A stretch of 5,368 bases of DNA from Pseudomonadota bacterium. GTDB taxonomy: Bacteria > Desulfobacterota > Anaeroferrophillalia > Anaeroferrophillales > Tharpellaceae. Of the stretch, positions 1-5,368 are shown piece after piece. How positions within the stretch are numbered: position 1 is the first letter of the stretch; each line of letters starts with the position of its first letter. The notes below the pieces were generated by a model. It did no database searches and was not told where the DNA came from. It saw nothing but the letters and a program-made list of their open reading frames with translations. The stretch covers positions 1 through 5,368 of the forward strand of contig DAOWHJ010000143.1 of NCBI GenBank assembly GCA_030641485.1. The letters run 5' to 3'. Position numbers and translations under genes: made by a program.

Positions 1-1758
1 GGTCCCTCGGCCTGGCTGACTATCAACCTCAATCCGACCCTTATGGGCCAGCACAATATGACGAACAATTGCAAGCCCTAAACCGGTACCACCAAGCTCA
101 CGCGAACGAGCTTTATCAACCCGGTAGAAACGTTCAAATATCCTCTCTTTATCGTGGAGAGCAATCCCAATCCCAGTGTCTTGAATAGCAACCACTAGCT
201 CACCCGCAATCTGCTTCAGATAGACGGTCACCTGACCTCCGGTTGCGGTATATTTTATCGCATTATCCAAAACATTGGTAATTGCCTGATCTAAGACCTC
301 AGCATCACTAAGCAGTTCAAATACACCTGCATCAGGCTCTTTAAATTGCAAGCCAACACCTTTCGCCTCAGCCAATGACACCAGAGAGTTAACTGAGTCA
401 CTTACCACCAATTTGAGATCAACCCTCGAACTTAAAGTCTGTGATTCCGGCTGAATTTCAAATCGTGAAAGGGCCATCAAATCAACGACCAAAGCCGACA
501 AACGCAGAGCCTGTTTTGCAATTTTCTTAAGAAATGAGAGCCGTACCTCTTCCGGCATTCTCGCAAAATCATCGATCATAGTCTCGACCAGAGCCCGAAT
601 TGCAGTTATCGGGGTTTTCAACTCATGTGAAGCATTGCTGACAAAGTCTCGACGTACGGTCTCCAAACGTCTCAGCTCCGAAACATCAAGTAAAACCACC
701 ATAGCTCCAACCGTTTTATCCTCACCACCCTTCAGCGGCACCGCATGCATCTCGACGACCTGCTCATGAATACCGTAGGAGATATTCATGCTTTTCTTAA
801 TCTCACTACTACTCTTGAAAGCATCAGCGAGCACCCGGCACAACTCTTGTTGGCGGGTTATCTCCCAAATTGGCTTTCCCAGAGATTCAGCACCTCCAAC
901 TTGCAATAATGATGCTGCAGCCTGATTCATAAGAATAACTCTTTCAGCACAATCAACCGCAACTACGCCCTCACGCATACCAGTGAAAATTGCATTCAAT
1001 TTACTCCGATCAGTATTAATGGTTTCAATACGCTCGCGCGATTTTTCCGCCATAAGGTTGAAGGCCTGAGTTAAACGGCCAATTTCATCACGACGACTAG
1101 AGTTTAAGGAGAGCTTAAAATCACCATCAGCCATCGCCTCAGCCATCCGGGTCATCGCCAGCAGCGGTTTAATGAAATGCCGGGCGAGGATAAAACCAAA
1201 GATCAGAGCGACTAACGTAATTATGCCAATCCCAAACAAAATCATCTTACGACTGTCACTAATCCGCTGTTCAATTAACGTCAAGGGCAGTGATGCACGG
1301 GCATACCCCAATAAAGTCCCATTTTCACGGATTGGTCTGACCAGGTACATCATCTGAGTTTTCAGGGTTTCACTATAACGAATCGCAACTCCAAAAGCGT
1401 GATATTTTGAATCCAGGATCTCAGGACGCGAAGCGTGATTATCCATTAACTTATGATCTTTATCTGAGTCGGCAATAACAATCCCATCTTCCCCAATCAG
1501 CGTAAAACGGGTTGAGCTCCGTTGACCCAAAGATTGTATGGTGCGAGCGACTTCGGTATCACCCCCCGACATCAGGGCAGGCTGCCCCAAACAACCGAGA
1601 AACATTGTCCTGACTTCTAATGTATGACGAACCTCAGCTAAAGTCCGCTCTTCTATGAGCCCGCTAACAATAACACTAACGATAATTGCGGCTATCACAA
1701 TAACAGCAACAAATACAGCATAGATTTTCCAAAGTATACGTGAACGCAATAGTTCCAT
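1..1758 (-). CDS. phoR: PhoR-family sensor histidine kinase (3' end cut by window edge)
   Basis: Membrane sensor kinase that autophosphorylates on histidine and passes the phosphate to the adjacent response regulator. The 586 visible codons are open without a stop. In order: TM helix about residues 8-35 (IYAVFVAVIVIAAIIV); extracytoplasmic Cache-like domain about 36-170, with the DGIVIADS and NHASRPEI signatures seen in PhoR/PnpS-type sensors; TM2 about 172-193; HAMP about 191-245 (DEIGRL from D224); PAS about 254-355 (MREGVVAVD from M261); HisKA with SHELKTP, phospho-acceptor H378; HATPase with N box N499, G1 DTGIG from D527, F box ERIFERFYR and G2 GGTGLGL from G556. The sequence ends at the GRGT motif, so only about ten residues seem missing. 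The ATG start is one base after the regulator's stop, with only a weak ribosome site, suggesting translational coupling. Phosphate as the signal is inferred from family and pairing; other PAS/Cache kinases share this layout. Confidence 0.9.
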   Translation of the reverse strand, partial: MELLRSRILWKIYAVFVAVIVIAAIIVSVIVSGLIEERTLAEVRHTLEVRTMFLGCLGQPALMSGGDTEVARTIQSLGQRSSTRFTLIGEDGIVIADSDKDHKLMDNHASRPEILDSKYHAFGVAIRYSETLKTQMMYLVRPIRENGTLLGYARASLPLTLIEQRISDSRKMILFGIGIITLVALIFGFILARHFIKPLLAMTRMAEAMADGDFKLSLNSSRRDEIGRLTQAFNLMAEKSRERIETINTDRSKLNAIFTGMREGVVAVDCAERVILMNQAAASLLQVGGAESLGKPIWEITRQQELCRVLADAFKSSSEIKKSMNISYGIHEQVVEMHAVPLKGGEDKTVGAMVVLLDVSELRRLETVRRDFVSNASHELKTPITAIRALVETMIDDFARMPEEVRLSFLKKIAKQALRLSALVVDLMALSRFEIQPESQTLSSRVDLKLVVSDSVNSLVSLAEAKGVGLQFKEPDAGVFELLSDAEVLDQAITNVLDNAIKYTATGGQVTVYLKQIAGELVVAIQDTGIGIALHDKERIFERFYRVDKARSRELGGTGLGLAIVRHIVLAHKGRIEVDSQPGRGT

Positions 1759-1759
1759 T

Positions 1760-2464
1760 CTAACACTGTCTACTATCACGAAAACGGTAACCAACTCCGC
1801 GAATCGTTTCTATGACTTTACGTTCAGTACCAAGTTTTTTTCTTACAGATTGAATATGAACATCAATATTGCGGTCAACTACGAAACTCTCCTGCCCCAT
1901 CACAGTTGTCAATAGGTGATCACGAGTAAAAACCCGGCCCGCATGAAAAGCCAAAAAATGAAGCAACTTCAACTCCGTCGCCGTAAATGAAGAGATGGTT
2001 TCGCCAGCAACAATAACCACATGGCGCTCCATATCAATTACGACTCCATCACGCTCAATTAGTGTGCCTACAGTTTCAGCCAAAGGAGCATTACCTCGAC
2101 GTAAGACCGCTCGGACCCGCGCCATAAATTCCTTAGGACTAAAGGGTTTAGCGACATAGTCATCGGCACCAAGCTCGAGTCCGGTAACAATGTCACTCTC
2201 CTCTCCCTTTGCTGAAACCATCACAATCGGAATGGTAGCGGTTTTGTCTGAGCCTTTCAGCTGACGACAGATTTCCAACCCATCAAGTCCTGGCAGCATC
2301 AAGTCAAGCAACACCAAGTCAGGCTGCTTATCCTGGATTAGTTTCAGGCCATATTTCCCATCCGCAGCTCCCCACACCTCAAAACCTTCCCGCTCAAGGT
2401 TGTAGGTCAACACATCCCGAATGTCAGCCTCGTCCTCAACTATTACGACGGTCTTTTGGGCCAT
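1760..2464 (-). CDS. phoB: PhoB/OmpR-family two-component response regulator
   Basis: DNA-binding transcription regulator of 234 residues, the usual size for PhoB. The receiver domain covers about residues 4-118: acidic pocket E10/D11, phospho-acceptor D54 in LLDLMLPGLDG, switch residue S84, and invariant K106 in DDYVAKPF. A winged-helix domain covers about 130-230, with the recognition-helix segment NIDVHIQSVRKKLG and the wing IETIRGVGYRF typical of the OmpR/PhoB class. I chose the ATG at 2464 because AGAGGTGA sits just upstream and the protein then begins MAQKTVVIVEDE, the normal family start. An in-frame TTG at 2527 would add 21 residues with no family counterpart. The kinase gene starts one base after the stop, so the two form an operon. 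It lies downstream of the ribosomal operon terminator and so probably has its own promoter. The family is certain; the phosphate-specific role is inferred. Confidence 0.93.
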   Translation of the reverse strand: MAQKTVVIVEDEADIRDVLTYNLEREGFEVWGAADGKYGLKLIQDKQPDLVLLDLMLPGLDGLEICRQLKGSDKTATIPIVMVSAKGEESDIVTGLELGADDYVAKPFSPKEFMARVRAVLRRGNAPLAETVGTLIERDGVVIDMERHVVIVAGETISSFTATELKLLHFLAFHAGRVFTRDHLLTTVMGQESFVVDRNIDVHIQSVRKKLGTERKVIETIRGVGYRFRDSRQC

Positions 2465-2468
2465 CCTG

Positions 2469-2476
2469 TCACCTCT
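2469..2476 (-). promoter_or_regulatory. Ribosome binding site of the response regulator
   Basis: AGAGGTGA on the minus strand, four bases before the ATG at 2464. It settles the start choice in favour of this ATG over the in-frame TTG at 2527, which has no comparable site. Confidence 0.75.
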
Positions 2477-2530
2477 TTTGATCTTCGACAAAGCGTCACA
2501 ATTAATACCTAAGCCCGAAGATAGCAATAA

Positions 2531-2559
2531 ATTATTAAGATTTGATAAAGGCCGGTCAT
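2531..2559 (-). promoter_or_regulatory. Candidate sigma-70-type promoter for the phoB-phoR pair
   Basis: Minus-strand ATGACC (2554-2559, 4/6 match to TTGACA), a 17-base spacer, then AATAAT (2531-2536, 5/6 match to TATAAT). It lies between the ribosomal operon terminator and the regulator gene and would give a leader of about 60 bases. The region is A/T-rich, so chance matches are likely. A weaker alternative, TTTACA (2600-2605) with TATGAC (2579-2584), has a short 15-base spacer. Confidence 0.35.
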
Positions 2560-2585
2560 TTAAATAATTGATGCATTGGTCATAG

Positions 2586-2598
2586 CCTCACAGTGAGG
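2586..2598. repeat. Perfect 13-base inverted repeat, possible operator
   Basis: CCTCAC-A-GTGAGG is a perfect 6+6 palindrome around one central base. It lies between the ribosomal operon terminator and the regulator gene, about 122 bases upstream of the regulator ATG. The one-base loop makes a stable RNA hairpin unlikely, so binding by a dimeric protein is the more natural reading. The binding protein cannot be named from this sequence. Confidence 0.4.
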
Positions 2599-2609
2599 TT
2601 GTAAACACA

Positions 2610-2646
2610 AAAAAGCGGGCCCCATTAAATATGGAGACCGCTTTTT
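2610..2646 (-). terminator. Intrinsic terminator of the rpsK-rpsD-rpoA-rplQ operon
   Basis: On the minus strand, AAAAAGCGG pairs perfectly with CCGCTTTTT. After one mismatch the stem continues for six more pairs, including one G-U, to a five-base loop (ATTTA). The stem is followed by a run of six T. It begins 33 bases after the rplQ stop codon, the expected place for the end of the alpha operon. The flanking A and T tracts make the outline symmetric, so it could also act on plus-strand transcripts, although no convergent gene is present. On the plus strand the G-U pair becomes a C-A mismatch, weakening that direction. Confidence 0.88.
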
Positions 2647-2679
2647 AATAATACAAATAATTTAGCTACTACTTAAAAA

Positions 2680-3225
2680 TTACTTATCGGCATCAGCCTC
2701 ATCAGCTTTTGCTTCATCGACTACTTCAGTTTCTGGGGCATCACTTACAGTCTCAGCAACATCGGCAGCAGCTTCTAATTCCTCATTAACCCCAGCCTTA
2801 ACCTGCTCTTCGATAGTTGTATCTTGCACGGTCTCATCAGCGGTCTCATTCTCTACAGGAGCGGAAATCTCATCCGTAACAAAACGGACAAAGGTCATCG
2901 GTGCCTGGTCAACAAAACGAATTCGAGATTTGACCAAACGTGTATACCCACCCGGGCGATCACTGAAACGCGGGGCAATCTCATCAAAAAGTTTCTGGAC
3001 CAATTGGTGATCATTCAAATACTTATAAGCCATACGTCGGGCATGCAGGGTTCCCTTTTTACCTAACGTAACCAAGCGGTCTGTTACCCGACGCAACTCT
3101 TTAGCGCGAGCATCAGTTGTCTCAATATGTTCGTGGGTAATCAGGGCTGCAGCCAAAGATCGAAACATCGCCTTCTGGTGGCTTGAGCTGCGCCCCAGGC
3201 GTCGACCGGATACTCTATGTCGCAT
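2680..3225 (-). CDS. rplQ: 50S ribosomal protein L17 (bL17) with acidic C-terminal tail
   Basis: Large-subunit protein located near the peptide exit tunnel. Residues 1-118 are a complete bL17 core: it opens MRHRVSGRRLGRSSSHQKAM, continues through ITHEHIETTDARAKELRRV, and closes with GGYTRLVKSRIRFVDQAPM and FVRFV. The ATG is preceded by AGGAGA (3235-3240) at a normal distance. The protein is 181 residues, against roughly 115-130 for a plain L17. The extra part, about 119-181, has 22 Asp/Glu and only three Lys and is rich in Ala, Val and Thr, so it is probably disordered. It is read in the same frame with no frameshift. The gene lies 58 bases after rpoA and is the last of the operon, just before the terminator. 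Identity is secure; the tail's role is unknown. Confidence 0.97.
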   Translation of the reverse strand: MRHRVSGRRLGRSSSHQKAMFRSLAAALITHEHIETTDARAKELRRVTDRLVTLGKKGTLHARRMAYKYLNDHQLVQKLFDEIAPRFSDRPGGYTRLVKSRIRFVDQAPMTFVRFVTDEISAPVENETADETVQDTTIEEQVKAGVNEELEAAADVAETVSDAPETEVVDEAKADEADADK

Positions 3226-3283
3226 ATTCTCTATTCTCCTCGCAAAATCAAAAAGTGGTCAATGTTCACACATGGTAGAACTA

Positions 3284-4330
3284 TCACTCTTCGTAATCGT
3301 CACTCATAACTTTCTTAATCATCTCAGCATTTTTAGGGTCAAACTCAGGTAAACTCATCCCCAAAGCCAGCCCCATACTGGTCAGTATTTCCTTAATCTC
3401 AAGGAGTGATTTACGACCAAAGTTCTTGGTCGTTAACATCTCCGATTCACTCTTTTGTACGAGCTCGCCAATCAAATCAATCTCAGCATTTTTCAAACAA
3501 TTTGCTGACCTGACGGACAATTCGAGCTCACTGACATTACGGTAGAGGTTCTCATTAACTACCTCTTTTTCTTCAACTTCCTCAGCTTCGACAGGCGCCG
3601 GCTCAATATTCTCATCAAAATTAATGAAAACGGCCATCTGATCCTTTATGATCTTAGCTGAATAGGCCAAGGCATCAACTGGCTCAACCGCACCATCTGT
3701 CCAGATCTCTATCGTCAACTTGTCGAAATCAGTCTGTTGACCAACCCGAGCATTTGTTACAACATAGTTAACTTTGGTCACCGGAGCAAAAACTCCATCC
3801 AGTAAAATTGTACCAATTGGATATGATTGCTGGTCACCAATCTGGGCTGCAGGAACGAAACCTTTTCCGGTTTGAACGGTAAGTGCCATTTTCAACGTGG
3901 CATCATTCTCCAAGGTGGCGATGTGATGATCAGGGTTTAAAACCTCAATATCTTGATCAACAATCAAATCTCCAGCGGTAACAATACCATTCTTGCTGCC
4001 CTTGGCATCAATATAGATTGTTTTGGACTGTTCAGTGTGCATCTTTAAGGATACACCTTTAAGATTCAACGAAACTCTAGTCACATCCTCATGCACCCCA
4101 GGAATGGCTGAGAACTCATGATTAATACCATCAATGTGGTATGACGTGATGGCAGCCCCCTGCAGAGATGAGAGCAAAACTCGCCGCAAGGCATTCCCCA
4201 TAGTCAGACCGTAACCACGCTCCATAGGCTCAACTACAAACTTGCCATAGGTCGTGGTCAGGGTACCTTCGTCACATTCCACTTCTGACGGTTTAATAAG
4301 TTCTCGCCAGTTCTTATAAATCAAAGACAT
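3284..4330 (-). CDS. rpoA: DNA-directed RNA polymerase subunit alpha
   Basis: Alpha subunit, whose dimer scaffolds polymerase assembly. At 348 residues it is full length. The N-terminal domain (about 1-238) has the dimer and beta-contact signatures RGYGLTMGNALRRVLLSSL (38-56), EFSAIPGV and VLNPDHHIATL. An acidic linker (about 240-260) leads to the C-terminal domain (about 262-330). The DNA-contact residues known in E. coli are kept: R274, N277, C278 and K280 in VRSANCLK, and G305, K307 and S308 in NFGRKSL. E268 and E270 match the sigma-contacting acidic patch. I placed the start at ATG 4330 because homologues begin close to the YKNWRELI motif. An in-frame TTG at 4369, inside rpsD, would add 13 unconserved residues. 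There is no clear Shine-Dalgarno; the gene starts 19 bases after the rpsD stop. It ends with TGA followed directly by in-frame TAG. Confidence 0.98.
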   Translation of the reverse strand: MSLIYKNWRELIKPSEVECDEGTLTTTYGKFVVEPMERGYGLTMGNALRRVLLSSLQGAAITSYHIDGINHEFSAIPGVHEDVTRVSLNLKGVSLKMHTEQSKTIYIDAKGSKNGIVTAGDLIVDQDIEVLNPDHHIATLENDATLKMALTVQTGKGFVPAAQIGDQQSYPIGTILLDGVFAPVTKVNYVVTNARVGQQTDFDKLTIEIWTDGAVEPVDALAYSAKIIKDQMAVFINFDENIEPAPVEAEEVEEKEVVNENLYRNVSELELSVRSANCLKNAEIDLIGELVQKSESEMLTTKNFGRKSLLEIKEILTSMGLALGMSLPEFDPKNAEMIKKVMSDDYEE

Positions 4331-4349
4331 ATAGGATACCAATAAGGGT

Positions 4350-4976
4350 TTATCGGGAATAAAATTCAACGATCAACTGTTCATTGATCGATTGCGAGAT
4401 ATCCTCACGCTTCGGCAGAGCTTTCAGCACCCCGCGGCCCTTCTCTTTATCAACCTCAAGGTACTGAGGTAAAGAACGCCTTGCAGCTGCAGCCAAAGCC
4501 TCACTAATACGATCGAGCTTGCGACTCTTCTCACAGATTTCTACTATATCATTTACTGAAACCTGAAATGAGGGAATATCAACCCGACTGCCGTTAACAA
4601 CGAAATGACCGTGCGCTACTAATTGCCGCGCTTCGGCACGGGTATTTGTAAAACCCATACGAAAGACAACATTGTCTAAACGACGTTCAACCAGAACCAG
4701 CAGGTTTTCACCTGTCACTCCCCGCTGACGGTCAGCCTTAGCAAAATAGCTGCGAAACTGTTTTTCCAAAAGTCCATAAATGCGACGAACTTTTTGTTTT
4801 TCACGCAGTTGCATCCCATATTCAGTAATCTTTGTTCTTCGCTGTCCATGCTGACCGGGTGCGTAAGCGCGACGATCAAAGGCGCATTTTTCAGTATAAC
4901 AACGGTCTCCCTTAAGAAACAGCTTTGCCCCTTCACGCCGACACTGGCGACAGACAGATTCTCTGTATCGTGCCAA
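4350..4976 (-). CDS. rpsD: 30S ribosomal protein S4 (uS4), zinc-binding type, TTG start
   Basis: Primary 16S rRNA-binding protein that nucleates assembly of the 30S body; in several bacteria it also represses its own operon. It is 208 residues, the normal length. The N-terminus holds four cysteines (C9, C12, C26, C31) in the spacing of the zinc-binding C+ form. QHGQRRTKITEYGMQLREKQ and VTGENLLVLVERRLDNVV follow, then the S4 RNA-binding domain (about 98-160, containing TRAEARQLVAHGHFVVNG). The ending REDISQSINEQLIVEFYSR is typical. The start codon is TTG, supported by the strong AAGGAGGAAG site five bases upstream and by the MARYR opening shared with homologues. It lies 55 bases after rpsK and 19 before rpoA. 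Confidence 0.98.
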   Translation of the reverse strand: MARYRESVCRQCRREGAKLFLKGDRCYTEKCAFDRRAYAPGQHGQRRTKITEYGMQLREKQKVRRIYGLLEKQFRSYFAKADRQRGVTGENLLVLVERRLDNVVFRMGFTNTRAEARQLVAHGHFVVNGSRVDIPSFQVSVNDIVEICEKSRKLDRISEALAAAARRSLPQYLEVDKEKGRGVLKALPKREDISQSINEQLIVEFYSR

Positions 4977-4978
4977 AA

Positions 4979-4988
4979 CTTCCTCCTT
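4979..4988 (-). promoter_or_regulatory. Strong Shine-Dalgarno of rpsD
   Basis: AAGGAGGAAG on the minus strand, with the GGAGG core five bases before the TTG at 4976. It is close to a perfect anti-Shine-Dalgarno match and confirms the TTG as the initiation codon of S4. Confidence 0.9.
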
Positions 4989-5000
4989 AGACTAACCCAG

Positions 5001-5015
5001 ACCAGCTAGGCTAGT
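5001..5015 (-). other. Small hairpin in the rpsK-rpsD spacer
   Basis: On the minus strand ACTAGC-CTA-GCTGGT can form six pairs (one G-U) around a three-base loop, ending 12 bases before the rpsD Shine-Dalgarno. It is too short and lacks a T-run, so it is not a terminator. It might affect rpsD translation or be chance; there is no direct evidence for S4 binding. Confidence 0.2.
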
Positions 5016-5031
5016 GCCTTATATCAGGTTA

Positions 5032-5368
5032 CTAAACCCTTCTCCGCTTTGGGGGGCGACACCCGTTATGTGGAATCGGGGTTACAGCTCTTATAACAGT
5101 AACAGTAAAGCCATCTACCTGCAGCGAGCGCAAAGCAGCTTCTCTGCCCACTCCAGGCCCCTTAACCCGGACCTCTGCCACCCTCATCCCCTGATCCATT
5201 GCCTGTCTGAGTGCGTCACGCCCCGCAAGCTGGGCAGCAAACGGTGTGCTCTTCCTCGATCCTTTTATCCCGCCCCTTCCCGCACTTGACTGGGCAATTA
5301 CATTTCCACCAGGATCAGTAATAGTCACAATGGTATTATTAAAGGTAGATTGGATATGGATAATTCCA
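5032..5368 (-). CDS. rpsK: 30S ribosomal protein S11 (uS11), N-terminus outside window
   Basis: Small-subunit platform protein that contacts 16S rRNA near the E site and the mRNA exit region. The 111 visible residues run from GIIHIQSTFNNTIVTITD to the C-terminus; about 18-20 N-terminal residues are missing compared with the usual length near 129. Family signatures are GSRKSTPFAAQ, EVRVKGPGVGREAALRSL and the invariant end TPIPHNGCRPPKRRRV. The Asn-Gly in PHNGC matches the site where E. coli S11 carries isoaspartate. The frame stays open to the window edge, so the GTG at 5328 is internal (a Val codon), not the start. The stop TAG is followed at once by in-frame TAA. By the standard alpha operon order, rpsM is expected just upstream, outside the window. 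Confidence 0.97.
   Translation of the reverse strand, partial: GIIHIQSTFNNTIVTITDPGGNVIAQSSAGRGGIKGSRKSTPFAAQLAGRDALRQAMDQGMRVAEVRVKGPGVGREAALRSLQVDGFTVTVIRAVTPIPHNGCRPPKRRRV

Noticed and set aside
1172..1357. Plus-strand open frame of 61 codons
   Set aside because: It lies antisense to the second membrane helix, HAMP and sensor region of the kinase and has no family features.
2465..2527. Longer response regulator starting at TTG 2527 (21 extra residues)
   Set aside because: The extra residues are not part of the receiver fold, and a good ribosome site directly precedes ATG 2464, where homologues begin.
2824..3066. Plus-strand open frame of 80 codons
   Set aside because: Antisense to the L17 coding sequence, with no ribosome site or recognisable domain.
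4331..4369. Longer RpoA starting at TTG 4369 inside rpsD
   Set aside because: The 13 added residues do not resemble any RpoA start, there is no ribosome site, and ATG 4330 lies just before the conserved YKNWRELI region.
4715..4936. Minus-strand open frame of 73 codons inside rpsD
   Set aside because: Alternative frame of S4; the translation has no family character and S4 fully accounts for the region.
4794..5009. Plus-strand open frame of 71 codons
   Set aside because: Antisense shadow of rpsD and its leader, with no supporting features.
5014..5289. Plus-strand open frame of 91 codons
   Set aside because: Antisense shadow of rpsK; the low-complexity Pro/Ser translation mirrors the S11 codons.
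5032..5328. S11 as a complete 98-residue protein from GTG 5328
   Set aside because: The S11 core continues upstream in the same frame (HIQSTFNNTIV) to the window edge, so this GTG is an internal valine codon.
1..5368. Mobile element, CRISPR array, tRNA or undescribed multigene system
   Set aside because: Nearly every base belongs to a recognised housekeeping or two-component gene; no spaced repeats, transposase, tRNA-like fold or unexplained long region was seen.

Overview
The window looks like chromosomal DNA from a Gram-negative bacterium, most probably a deltaproteobacterium in the broad sense (Desulfobacterota/Desulfuromonadota-like). The basis is recalled family resemblance of RpoA, S4 and S11 to Geobacter/Desulfuromonas-type proteins, a four-cysteine (zinc-binding) S4, and a PhoR-type kinase with a Cache-like ectodomain. 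No search was run, so the phylum is an inference. Base composition looks moderate, and all supported genes lie on the minus strand.

Read in the direction of transcription (high to low coordinates), the first block is the end of the alpha ribosomal-protein operon: rpsK (S11, 5' end outside the window), rpsD (S4), rpoA (RNA polymerase alpha subunit) and rplQ (L17). Gaps are 55, 19 and 58 bases. rpsD begins with TTG behind a near-perfect Shine-Dalgarno sequence. rpoA has no obvious Shine-Dalgarno and probably depends on ribosomes leaving rpsD. L17 carries a long acidic C-terminal tail. A strong hairpin with an A/T-tract on each side (2610-2646) closes the operon.

After about 145 bases holding a perfect 13-base palindrome and candidate promoter elements comes a two-component pair: a PhoB/OmpR-family response regulator, then one base later a PhoR-family membrane histidine kinase. 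The kinase runs off the left edge only a few residues before its expected end. The likely role is sensing an extracytoplasmic signal, phosphate limitation by analogy, and controlling transcription. No pst, phoU or other phosphate gene is visible, so the signal is not proven.

This is mostly an ordinary housekeeping region. I found no sign of a mobile element, CRISPR array, tRNA, rRNA or undescribed multigene system. The points worth a second look are small: start-codon and translation-coupling features, the L17 tail, and the structure of the 2465-2679 intergenic region.
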